Source: DATMNI01 sp035570275
GTDB lineage: Bacteria > Acidobacteriota > Terriglobia > Bryobacterales > Bryobacteraceae
DNA length: 50,614 nucleotides
Assembly: GCA_035570275.1 (NCBI GenBank)
Contig: DATMNI010000085.1
Span: 1-50,614, forward strand
Direction of reading: 5' to 3'
Shown one piece after another: positions 25,720 to 33,091 of the stretch. The number at the start of each line of letters is the position of its first letter. Positions within the stretch are counted from its first letter, which is position 1. The notes under the pieces were generated by a model. That model was not told the DNA's origin. It saw only the letters and a list, made by a program, of their open reading frames with translations, and made no database searches. A program made the position numbers and the translations under genes.

Positions 25720-25736
25720 TTGATATATCATATCAA
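25720..25736 (-). promoter_or_regulatory. Palindromic operator candidate upstream of apaG
   Basis: TTGATATATCATATCAA is a perfect inverted repeat with 7-base arms and a 3-base centre, unusually AT-rich for this genome. On the minus strand it includes TATGAT, a -10-like hexamer. It ends five bases before ATG 25714 and 35 before ATG 25684. A repressor site overlapping the promoter is the simplest reading. Confidence 0.5.
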
Positions 25737-25752
25737 GCCGGCGAATCGGGAT

Positions 25753-26763
25753 TCAAAGCCCTCGCACCGTCACCAACCGGTCCGGTCCGCCCGCTACCCG
25801 CAGCGGGTTCCGCAGCGCCCTCCCAAACCCGGTCCACTGCACCTTCATTACGTCGCCATCCGCCAGCCGCACGCCGTCTCCGAAACTGAAAGCGTCAGCG
25901 CCGAAAAAGTGTACGTGTACATCGCCCGGCCTGCGGTGGGCGTCGAATTTGAAGTGGTGGTGTTCCAGATTAGCCAGGCTGTGGCACATGGCGGATTCGC
26001 CGGTCTCGATCGGTTTCCGCCACACCACCTCGCCCGCGCGCTCAATCGCCACCTCGCCGGTCACGTGCTGGAAATCCGGGTCCACCACCAACTCGGGGCC
26101 GATGGCGCAGGTGCGCAGCTTCGATGCCGCCAGGTACAGGTAGTTCCGCTTCTCGAACAGGTGGTCGGAAAACTCGTTGCCCGCGGTCATGCCGATGCGG
26201 CGCGGCTGGCCTTCGCCATCGATCATGTAAACACCCGCGATCTCCGGCTCTTCGCCGCCGTCTTCGGCGTAAGTGGGCACGTCCAGCGGCTCTCCGTGCG
26301 CGCGCAGGGCACTCCCGGTGCCCTTGTAAAACCACTCCGGCGAGACGCCGATCTCGCCCGGCGCCGGCCGCCCGCCTGCAATGCCCCATTGGAACATGCG
26401 CATGCTGTCGGTCATCTGCTCAGCCTGGACTTGATCAGAATGGACCGCGTGCATAGCCTGCCGGTTCCTGGCGCTGCCCGTGTGGCTCAAGCCGGTGCCG
26501 CTCACCATGCAGCGGGCCGGCTCCCTGGGATGATCGATGGGGGGCGAAATTCGCCAAGGGGAAGCGCCGGCGTAGATGGCGTCGTAGTCGAGGAGATCGG
26601 GGGAGAGCCATTCGGTGACGATGCCGGTGAGCGGCGTGCCGGATCCGGCGGCTACCACGGCCAGTTGGTACACGGAATCATGGCCGCGCAGCAGACGAAT
26701 GCGATTCTCCTGCACGTGGCCAACCCGACGGCCTTCGGGGCCCGATAATTGAATCAAGCGCAT
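25753..26763 (-). CDS. AraD1/GguC-like enzyme of the FAH superfamily
   Basis: From ATG 26763 (MRLIQLSGPEG) the product is 336 residues. The C-terminal fumarylacetoacetase-like fold is recognisable by SPEWFYKGTGSALRAHGEPL, the acidic metal-site region EDGGEEPEIAGVYMID, and GNEFSDHLFEKRNYLYLAASKLR. This pattern belongs to the AraD1/GguC group linked to sugar-acid catabolism such as 2-keto-3-deoxy acid dehydration. The ATG overlaps the end of the MFS gene by 10 bases and is last in a three-gene minus-strand operon with a sugar-acid transporter and a glycoside hydrolase-like protein. A much longer open frame through the MFS gene is out of register with it and is not real. Confidence 0.85.
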   Translation of the reverse strand: MRLIQLSGPEGRRVGHVQENRIRLLRGHDSVYQLAVVAAGSGTPLTGIVTEWLSPDLLDYDAIYAGASPWRISPPIDHPREPARCMVSGTGLSHTGSARNRQAMHAVHSDQVQAEQMTDSMRMFQWGIAGGRPAPGEIGVSPEWFYKGTGSALRAHGEPLDVPTYAEDGGEEPEIAGVYMIDGEGQPRRIGMTAGNEFSDHLFEKRNYLYLAASKLRTCAIGPELVVDPDFQHVTGEVAIERAGEVVWRKPIETGESAMCHSLANLEHHHFKFDAHRRPGDVHVHFFGADAFSFGDGVRLADGDVMKVQWTGFGRALRNPLRVAGGPDRLVTVRGL

Positions 26764-27935
26764 AGCCTCTTCACCTCCCGCACACTCAACAGCACTACTC
26801 CGAATGCGGCCACGTGCAGGGTACTCACGATGGCGAACACCGTCTGGTAGCCGAATCCATGGTCCAGCAGGTAACCCACCACCAGCCCGAACACCACGCC
26901 GCCCATGGCGCCGCCGAACCCCACCAGCCCGGCCACCGAGCCCACCGCGTTTCGCGGGAACAAATCGGCCGGCAGAATCATCACCAGGGTGGACCATGAT
27001 TGTTGCCCGGCAAACGCCAGGCTGAACAGCACGATGGCCAGTTGCACCGGCGTCCGGGTCACGAAAAAGATGAGCGGCATCACGGCCACGCTCGCCCCCA
27101 TCGCCCGTTTGCGCGAGAAATCGAGCGAGCGCCCGGCACCTATCAGGCGGCCCGTAAACCAGCCGCCCCACAGGCTCCCTACGCCCGAAGCGGCGTAGGG
27201 AATCCAGGCGAAATAGCCTACCTGTTTGGTGTCGAAACCGCGCACGTCGTACAGATACTTGGGCAGCCAGAACAGGTAAAAATACCAGGCCGAATCGCTC
27301 AGAAATTTGGCCGTCACCAAGCCCCAGACTTGCGGAAATGTCAGCAAGCGCAGCCAGGGGATGGGTTGCGGTACGACGGACTCGGGCTGCGGCGGCCCGG
27401 AGGCCCGCCACCACCAGAGCGTCCACAGCAAGCCAAGGGCGCCCGAGAGGAAGAATACCCACCGCCAGTTGAGCGTGGCGATCACCAGCGCGATGCCCGG
27501 CGGGGCGATCACCGCTCCTACCGCGGTGCCCGCGTTGATGATCCCCATGGCCGCGCCGCGCTGCTCCACCGGATACCATTCGGCCACCGCCTTGGTAGCC
27601 GCCGGAAAGCCGCCGCCTTCGCCCATGCCCAGCAAAAACCGGCTGGCCGCCAGCATCCCGAAGCCGGTCGCCAAGCCGTGGCTGGCGCATGCCAGCGACC
27701 AGAATGCCATGATCAGCAGAAAGCCGGTGTGCGTACCCAGCACGTCGATCAGCTTGCCGCCGCCGGCGTACATCAGCGCATAGGCCAGCAGAAACGCGGC
27801 TTGCAATTGCGAAAACTGGGTGTTGGAAATGGGGATCTCGCGCTGGATCGCGTGAATAGCGATGGGCAGCGTCTGCCGGTCGAAATAGCTGATGGCGATG
27901 GCCGACGCGATCAGCAGCGCGATCCGCCAGTTCAC
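26754..27935 (-). CDS. MFS transporter, hexuronate/aldarate-type
   Basis: The 393-residue protein has twelve hydrophobic segments. It starts MNWRIALLIASAIAISYFDRQTLPIAI, whose YFDRQTL matches the YxDRxxL helix-1 motif of the anion:cation symporter group (ExuT, GudP). The loop motif after helix 2 includes GGKLIDVLGTHTGF, and helix 4 has GMGEGGGFPAATKAVAEWYP, also typical of that group. It should be an inner-membrane importer of a sugar acid. The GTG start overlaps the glycoside hydrolase-like stop by four bases, supporting a shared substrate. Confidence 0.9.
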   Translation of the reverse strand: MNWRIALLIASAIAISYFDRQTLPIAIHAIQREIPISNTQFSQLQAAFLLAYALMYAGGGKLIDVLGTHTGFLLIMAFWSLACASHGLATGFGMLAASRFLLGMGEGGGFPAATKAVAEWYPVEQRGAAMGIINAGTAVGAVIAPPGIALVIATLNWRWVFFLSGALGLLWTLWWWRASGPPQPESVVPQPIPWLRLLTFPQVWGLVTAKFLSDSAWYFYLFWLPKYLYDVRGFDTKQVGYFAWIPYAASGVGSLWGGWFTGRLIGAGRSLDFSRKRAMGASVAVMPLIFFVTRTPVQLAIVLFSLAFAGQQSWSTLVMILPADLFPRNAVGSVAGLVGFGGAMGGVVFGLVVGYLLDHGFGYQTVFAIVSTLHVAAFGVVLLSVREVKRLCA

Positions 27936-30631
27936 GCCTGCCGCACCACAAAGTACGGCTGATTGGTCAACTGGGGCGTGAAACCGGGATAGAGCCAGGA
28001 TAAGTCGCGACCACCCTTCAACTCAAAGTAATACTGCATGGGATAGGGCGATGCCGTGTAACTGGCGGGGATCAGGCCGTGGAAACCGCTGCCCTTCGCC
28101 TGCATCTCCGCCGATTGCCACCGCTCGGCTTGATTGACGTGCCGGTAGTACAACCGGGCTCCAGCCAGTTTCACGCCTTCGGCTGCAATCTCCAGCGCCA
28201 GGGCGTCCTTCGGATTGAACCGCGCCGGCGGCTTGTGCCGGAAGGCCGACAGATCCCGCGCCGGATGCGCCCGGGCTGCTTCAACCGCCGCCCGCACCGC
28301 CGCGTCGTTCACCACTTTCGCCGCTTCCAAACGCTGCGCCATCTGCGCGATGTCTTCGTCGATGGCCGGCAATCGGTCAGCCCAGTGGCCGCGCAGCCAC
28401 GGGTGCTCACCCACGGTGATGTCGTCCACGTAGACGTTCCTGGTGCGCGCCACAATGCGAGCCCAGACGGCGCGCGCATCGCGGTACCCGGCCAGCGCGG
28501 CCTCCAACGCCCCGCGATCGCCGGTCCGTTCGTGGATCGCATACAGCACGCCGGCTCGCAGTTTGGCCGCGAAGAACCGCCCCAGCCCGATCTGGATATC
28601 CACGTCGGTCAACATCCGCGTGTATTCCACTCCACGCAGGCTGGCCGTCTGCGACAGGTTGTTGCTGGCGGCCGCCGCCAGATCCTCCAGCCACTGCGCC
28701 ACCTCCACCGGCGAATACTTTCCGCTGCGCTCGCCTTTGAGTAGCTCGTCGGCGAACTCCGTGCCGCGCGAAAAGAGTTGCGGGTCCAGCGGGCTGGCAT
28801 TCTGGAATGTCTTGGGCGAAGCCGTATCCGTGTACGGATTGTCCTTCTTAGGATTTACCATTGGCTGGTTGGTGTAGACCTCCGGCCAGTAGGTATTGTT
28901 GGCCGCCGATGGCAGGTGCGCCGTGGTGATGAGCGGCAAAATGCGACTGGCGCTGGCCAGCGCCCTCTCGGCCGCCGGCGCGCCCAGTGCCCGGCGATAC
29001 ACGTCGGGATCGGCGTCGGGATTGTACAGGTGCCGGCCCCACACACGGAGCGAGTATTCGTACTTCTGCCAGTCCCACCGCGGCGCCAGGGCGGCGTCGG
29101 CATATCCGCAGCGATTGCCCGCGGGCACTTCTGCGAACCCCGAGCCTCTGCGCCCCTTGAACGAAAGCGGCTCCATGATCTCCACGCCCTCGGAGCCGCA
29201 GAAGCTGAAAGCGCGCCCATAGGCGGCGGCGGTCAGCGGGTCGCCCCACAGCAGCAGCCGCTGCGTGCCCGGCCAGATGCGGTGCAGCACGCCGTACTTG
29301 CGGTCCTCGCGCATCAGGTCGCCATAGCCATAGCGCAGAAAACTCCGCTCGCCCGCGCTCAAGGCCATGAGCCCGGTGCCTGGCCGACCCTTGGGCATCT
29401 CCTGTTCGCGAATGTCGGCCTGATGGTACGGCATCCCCATGTGCTCCGCCCAGAATTTCGGCGAAACCTTCACCGGCATGCCGGTAGCCAGCGCCACATC
29501 GATCATGCCCTGGTCTATGCCCTTGGCGTGCATGTCGATCTCGACTTTGCGGCCCGAGAGTTTCACGCCGTCGAATACGGTTTTCCAGAAATCGTAACTG
29601 CCCTCGGCCACGCCGCTTTCGCCGTGGATGCGGAAGGTCACGCCGTCGATCGCCGGGCAAGCCTTAAGCAGCGCCGCCAGCGCATCGCGGCAGTAGGGGC
29701 CGTGGTTGGCCGCGGTCAACCCCTCGATGGTGTAATTCGGATGCGGGCTGTCGATCCACTGGTAGCCGTGCATCCAGATGCCCAACTGGAAATGCAGACC
29801 GCGCGCCGCCGTCTGCTCGCTGATGAATTTGAGCATCGCCAGATTGCGGTCGCGCTCGGCGTCGGGCAGGCCGCCGGCAGCGTTGACCGCACGGACGTGG
29901 TAGCCCGGTACGTCGATCAGGAACGGATAGGCGAACAGGAAATATGCGTCGGTAACATCGCGCAGAAAATCGTAGCCGATGCCCAGACTCAGGTTGAATC
30001 GGTTGAAGCGCTGCATGGCCAGCGCGGTGAGATATGGCGGCCACATTTCGCGGTCGTTGAACCAGGGCTTGTCCTCCACGTCGCTGCAGAACAGCCGTGC
30101 GACGCTGCGAATGGTGTTGGCCGGCTGCTCCACCACGGGCCTGGCGATTTCCAGCGCGGCCATGGGATTGGCGCCGTGCCGCACCCGGTCGGCCAGTTCC
30201 AACAGCGCGTAGACAGCGCCCCGGGCATCGCTGCCCGATGCCAGCACCAGTTGCCGCCCGGCTTCTTTCGATGCCGCCAGCGACAGGCACTCGGCCGCGT
30301 TGGGTACCGTCACACCGGCCGAATTGTTATTGGCCCGCGGTCCCGAGACCACGATGCAGAGTTCATTTGCGCCCGCCTGTGCGACGCGTTCGTGGCGGCT
30401 GACTGCGACTCCGGCATCCGTCAGCGCCTGCTGCAGTTCGCGCGCCGCCCATTGGACCGGAGCCGCCGCGGCCACCCGGTCGGATGGATCGATCACGATC
30501 GCTACCGCGTGACTATGCTCTATTCGGCCGCCATCTTGCGACCAGGCTAAGGGAGCGCAGCCGAGCGCCCCCAGGAAACTCCGCCGCTTGATCTTGGCCA
30601 TCTTGATAGTGCCCATCTTTATCTTGCCCAT
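27932..30631 (-). CDS. TAT-exported glycoside hydrolase-like protein (alpha-glucuronidase-like fold)
   Basis: The 899-residue protein starts with a fifteen-residue triplicated leader followed by a twin-arginine signal (KRRSFLGALGCAPLAWSQ). An N-terminal domain with AARELQQALTDAGV and an ASGSDARGAVYALLELADRVR segment resembles the small domain that precedes the barrel in GH20/GH67-type enzymes. A central (beta/alpha)8-like region includes GVTFRIHGESGVAEGSYDFW, with a candidate acid Glu, and KVEIDMHAKGIDQ. The long C-terminal part is helical. I cannot give a GH family number with confidence. Coupling to an MFS sugar-acid transporter and an AraD1-like enzyme suggests release of uronic acids from plant polysaccharide. 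Confidence 0.75.
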   Translation of the reverse strand: MGKIKMGTIKMAKIKRRSFLGALGCAPLAWSQDGGRIEHSHAVAIVIDPSDRVAAAAPVQWAARELQQALTDAGVAVSRHERVAQAGANELCIVVSGPRANNNSAGVTVPNAAECLSLAASKEAGRQLVLASGSDARGAVYALLELADRVRHGANPMAALEIARPVVEQPANTIRSVARLFCSDVEDKPWFNDREMWPPYLTALAMQRFNRFNLSLGIGYDFLRDVTDAYFLFAYPFLIDVPGYHVRAVNAAGGLPDAERDRNLAMLKFISEQTAARGLHFQLGIWMHGYQWIDSPHPNYTIEGLTAANHGPYCRDALAALLKACPAIDGVTFRIHGESGVAEGSYDFWKTVFDGVKLSGRKVEIDMHAKGIDQGMIDVALATGMPVKVSPKFWAEHMGMPYHQADIREQEMPKGRPGTGLMALSAGERSFLRYGYGDLMREDRKYGVLHRIWPGTQRLLLWGDPLTAAAYGRAFSFCGSEGVEIMEPLSFKGRRGSGFAEVPAGNRCGYADAALAPRWDWQKYEYSLRVWGRHLYNPDADPDVYRRALGAPAAERALASASRILPLITTAHLPSAANNTYWPEVYTNQPMVNPKKDNPYTDTASPKTFQNASPLDPQLFSRGTEFADELLKGERSGKYSPVEVAQWLEDLAAAASNNLSQTASLRGVEYTRMLTDVDIQIGLGRFFAAKLRAGVLYAIHERTGDRGALEAALAGYRDARAVWARIVARTRNVYVDDITVGEHPWLRGHWADRLPAIDEDIAQMAQRLEAAKVVNDAAVRAAVEAARAHPARDLSAFRHKPPARFNPKDALALEIAAEGVKLAGARLYYRHVNQAERWQSAEMQAKGSGFHGLIPASYTASPYPMQYYFELKGGRDLSWLYPGFTPQLTNQPYFVVRQA
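30587..30631 (-). repeat. Triplicated 15-base unit at the start of the hydrolase gene
   Basis: On the minus strand ATGGGCAAGATAAAG, ATGGGCACTATCAAG and ATGGCCAAGATCAAG follow each other, encoding MGKIK-MGTIK-MAKIK. Each unit begins with ATG in frame, so three start codons are available ahead of the TAT signal. A degraded fourth unit without ATG lies at 30632-30646. Confidence 0.9.
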
Positions 30632-30667
30632 CTTGATCGTGACCCCTGGGGATTCGCACCGATTCTA

Positions 30668-31408
30668 TCATCCGGGTACCCGGCACAGTTTCGGCGCCGG
30701 GACCGAATTGGGGGCCAGGGTCCGGGGGCCAGGGGCCGGGGAGGGGGCGGGAACAGGGGTTTCGGCCGGAATTGGGTTCGTTTCATTTCGGGGGCAAGTG
30801 GGTTCGGCTTGTTGGGGTTGGGGGTCGAGAATGGGTTCGTTCAGTAATTCTTCGCGCTGGGCTTTGAGACGGTCGAATTCCTCGACGGCGCGGCGGTAAT
30901 GGCGTTCGGCCTGGGCCTGATAGCGCAGGAACAGGGACCAGACGTTGGACGCCTTGGCCGCCATGGTGAAACCTTCCGCCAGGAGGTAGTTTCGGTTCTG
31001 TTGGCGGGTGATTTCGACGTCGCCATCGACCAAATCCGGGGCCATGAGGACCATGGGCCGGTCCCTTTGGTCCAGGGTCTCGTTGAGGCAGGTGGTGAAG
31101 AGGCCGGATTCCAGGCGGGCGGCGCGGAGCATGGCCTGCTGGGCGAGCGCGATGCGCTCGACGGCGAAGAGTTCCTGGGAGTTGACAGGCTGGTAGACGG
31201 CCACGGCGTCGTCTCTCAGATGGGCGATTTCGTTGACGTCTTCCAGGCGGACGACGGCGAAAGTAGAGGCATTGAATCCGTGTTTGCGGGCATTTTGGGC
31301 GGAGCGGGCCTTGCCTTCCAGAGAGCGTGGGCCGGTGGAACGAGCGGCATTGGCGCGATTGGCGGCGAGTTGTTCGCCAGAGACTGGTTTGGGTTTCGAG
31401 CGCGGCAT
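30668..31408 (-). CDS. Conserved acidobacterial protein with NRxNAxxSTGPxxxxGK leader
   Basis: The 246-residue protein begins with a basic segment containing NRANAARSTGPRSLEGKARS and QNARKHGF, a signature found at the start of a large family of uncharacterised proteins in Acidobacteria. The middle is helical (about residues 55-195) with many acidic and glutamine residues and could form a coiled coil. The C-terminal 50 residues are proline-rich and low-complexity (PVPAPSPAPGPRTLAP). No signal peptide or membrane span is visible. It ends 37 bases before the hydrolase start, on the same strand. Function unknown; the basic leader suggests nucleic-acid contact, which is inference. Confidence 0.7.
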   Translation of the reverse strand: MPRSKPKPVSGEQLAANRANAARSTGPRSLEGKARSAQNARKHGFNASTFAVVRLEDVNEIAHLRDDAVAVYQPVNSQELFAVERIALAQQAMLRAARLESGLFTTCLNETLDQRDRPMVLMAPDLVDGDVEITRQQNRNYLLAEGFTMAAKASNVWSLFLRYQAQAERHYRRAVEEFDRLKAQREELLNEPILDPQPQQAEPTCPRNETNPIPAETPVPAPSPAPGPRTLAPNSVPAPKLCRVPG

Positions 31409-31649
31409 GAGTTAGCCTTCCGGTTCAGATATAGCACGGGGAGGGGGTGGACTCTGAAATAGGATTGGAGTAAGTGATGGGGAGGAAAGGAGTTATTTTC
31501 TGGAAAAACGTGAACTGCCACGGCGCTCCGGGCTTGGCCGCCGGGACGAATGAAGGTGGCCGGTGCGCCTGGTTATCCATTGCGCCCGTTCCTAACCATA
31601 GCCAAGGGCTGCGCCCATGAAATCCCAAGGAGAGGGTGACGGGATATCC
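31409..31649. other. Intergenic region before the GxxExxY cassette
   Basis: This 240-base gap separates the N-terminus of the acidobacterial conserved gene from the 3' end of the GxxExxY gene. I see no gene, hairpin or promoter that I can support. Confidence 0.4.
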
Positions 31650-32069
31650 CTACGCGTCTTGGCGTCTTGGCGACTTGGCGTGAGAACCGTCTTCGAGACC
31701 GTTGACAATTCGCGTGATGCCGTCTTTGATCAGCGCCACGTGGAAGTTGATCAGCAAGCCAAGACGCTTGTCGGCGAGTCGGAGATAGGTCAGAAGCTGC
31801 TTCTTGTGAACCGGAGCCAGCAGTTCGACGGACTTGATTTCCACGATGACCTTATCTTCGACCACCAGATCGGCCCGGAATCCGGTGTCGATGCGGATGC
31901 CGTCATAGATCACCGGAATCGCTTGCTGGCTCACCGCGCGGAGACCCCGCCGGCCGAGTTCATACGGCAAGACGGTTTGATAAACGGATTCCAGCAAGCC
32001 CGGACCAAGCGTCGTGTGAATGCGGAAAGCGGCGTCGACAAAATCCGTGGCAATGGCATTCTCGGTCAT
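31650..32069 (-). CDS. GxxExxY protein, PD-(D/E)xK nuclease-like
   Basis: The 139-residue protein carries the defining GLLESVY motif at residues 24-30. A PD-(D/E)xK-type active site is suggested by Asp67 (FRADLVV), Glu77-Ile-Lys79 (VIVEIKS) and Gln91 in the following helix (HKKQLLTYLRL). This fold points to a nuclease, but the family has no established role. The last ten codons (AKSPRRQDA and stop) are encoded by a tandem repeat that is the left arm of an inverted repeat; the right arm is 21 bases upstream of the ATG. Gene and arms together look like a discrete unit. Neighbours are unrelated. Confidence 0.9.
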   Translation of the reverse strand: MTENAIATDFVDAAFRIHTTLGPGLLESVYQTVLPYELGRRGLRAVSQQAIPVIYDGIRIDTGFRADLVVEDKVIVEIKSVELLAPVHKKQLLTYLRLADKRLGLLINFHVALIKDGITRIVNGLEDGSHAKSPRRQDA

Positions 32070-32117
32070 AGCAGCCTTCTAATAGTTTCTCGCCAAGACG
32101 CCAAGACGCCAAGAACG
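31654..32117. mobile_element. Inverted-repeat-bounded unit around the GxxExxY gene
   Basis: The left arm (31654-31680) is a near-perfect run of an 8-base period, GTCTTGGC repeated, and the right arm (32091-32117) is GCCAAGAC repeated. The left arm matches the reverse complement of the right at 23 of 27 positions. The left arm encodes the C-terminal tail of the GxxExxY protein and its stop lies at the boundary. No transposase is inside, so if the unit moves it depends on an outside enzyme or on its own nuclease-like product. The mobile nature is inference. Confidence 0.5.
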
Positions 32118-32203
32118 CAACGACTACCTCCGGCCTGGTTGATTCCACCGGTCGCCTAGACGGATGATTTTGGTAGCGAGCCAAACATCAGAGGAGGCGA
32201 CCG

Positions 32204-32601
32204 ATGGAAACCTTCGCGAAGCGGCTGATGGAGGTGCTGCTGCACGGGGGAACCCAACTGACCGATGGCGGACCGCCGACATCCAGCCAGCCATCCTCGC
32301 CGCCTTCGGCCTATCGGCGAGCACCTACACCCTCACTCAACTCCGCCACGATCTGCGCAAGATGAAAGCCCACGGTCTGCTGGAACGCATCGGACGAGGC
32401 TACCGCTACCCTCTCACCGATAAGGGCATCCAAGCAGCCCTCATGTTTATCCTGTTCCACAAGCGTGTCTGTGGGCCACTGGCCAACTCGCTATTTCATC
32501 ACCGGCCTGACGAAGCCCGCAAGCCCGCCAGCAAGGTCGAAACGGCTTACTACAACGCCGATCGTCCGATTCAACAGGTTCTCGAACTGTTTGCCGCGTG
32601 A
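32204..32601 (+). pseudogene. Winged-helix-type gene with a single-base frameshift
   Basis: ATG 32204 has a strong ribosome site (GAGGAGG, seven bases upstream) and encodes METFAKRLMEVLLHGGTQLTD, after which the sensible reading continues one frame back as WRTADIQPAILAAFGL from about 32266. The remainder (TLTQLRHDLRKMKAHGLLERIGRGYRYPLTDKG) resembles the winged-helix C-terminal region of larger uncharacterised acidobacterial proteins. One missing base near GAT/TGG explains the shift. The gene could be a fragment of a longer family, since the domain starts almost at the ATG. An alternative is one continuous frame from 32164, but its first 35 residues are poor. Confidence 0.55.
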
Positions 32602-32660
32602 GAATTCTGAGAGATGAATTCTCAGAATGGCTGTGCTAGAAACTACGTCTCCCAATCGTC

Positions 32661-32939
32661 TTAGTTCGGAGTTTTGGGCACTGGATGCTTCCGTCTGACG
32701 CTCCATCGACCAAGCTCCCACAGACTAAAAACGATGGTTACCAGGAGCCCTGCAAACCGACCATCTGCTTCGTCCCTGGCATTCAAATAAACCACTATGA
32801 CAGCGACCAAAAGCCCAATTGAAATGAACAACCCGATCTTGTCATTGCGGGTAGGTTTCATACCGCCGAGCCTGATGTACCGCCAGTCCGCGATTGCTCC
32901 CCACAGTGCCCACAGCAAGAACGCGCAGAAAACTGCCAC
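32661..32939 (-). CDS. Small three-helix membrane protein
   Basis: A GTG at 32939 preceded by GGGAGGA gives a 92-residue protein with hydrophobic helices at about 2-20 (FCAFLLWALWGAIADW), 35-52 (IGLFISIGLLVAVIVVYL) and 62-78 (AGLLVTIVFSLWELG). The C-terminus is basic (RRKHPVPKTPN). The frame is open upstream to 33089, but that part reads through a palindromic repeat and is not protein-like. Function unknown. It is divergent from the ankyrin gene, with the repeat between them. Confidence 0.6.
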   Translation of the reverse strand: MAVFCAFLLWALWGAIADWRYIRLGGMKPTRNDKIGLFISIGLLVAVIVVYLNARDEADGRFAGLLVTIVFSLWELGRWSVRRKHPVPKTPN

Positions 32940-33009
32940 CGTATCCTCCCAGCCCGGAACCCACCGACGACTGCCCGCACCGATTCTATCACCGCGCCAG
33001 CGCAGCTCT

Positions 33010-33062
33010 GTGGGGCAGGTTGCTAACCAAGTTGCTAACCTGCGGCGGATTGGCAATCCGTC
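33010..33062 (-). repeat. Palindromic intergenic repeat, copy B (inverted)
   Basis: Read on the minus strand this is the stem GACGGATTGCCAATCCGCC followed by a second stem that has been tandemly enlarged (GGTTAGCAAC occurs twice) and CCTGCCCCAC. It lies between the small membrane-protein gene and the ankyrin gene; its end is 12 bases from the -10 box of the latter. Confidence 0.85.
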
Positions 33063-33074
33063 TCTTGCTGCTGA

Positions 33075-33080
33075 TATACT
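33075..33080 (+). promoter_or_regulatory. -10 box TATACT for the ankyrin gene
   Basis: A perfect TATACT lies 11 bases before ATG 33092, so the mRNA would have almost no leader. The -35 region would fall inside the palindromic repeat copy B. Confidence 0.45.
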
Positions 33081-33091
33081 CATCGCCATCC

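Noticed and set aside
25753..27951. A 732-codon minus-strand open frame covering both the AraD1-like and MFS genes
   Set aside because: Only its last 336 codons are protein-like; the first part is the MFS gene read in the wrong frame, and the real MFS frame has twelve clear membrane helices.
28778..30550. A 590-codon plus-strand frame opposite the hydrolase gene
   Set aside because: It is the antisense shadow of a well-supported gene and has no recognisable domain.
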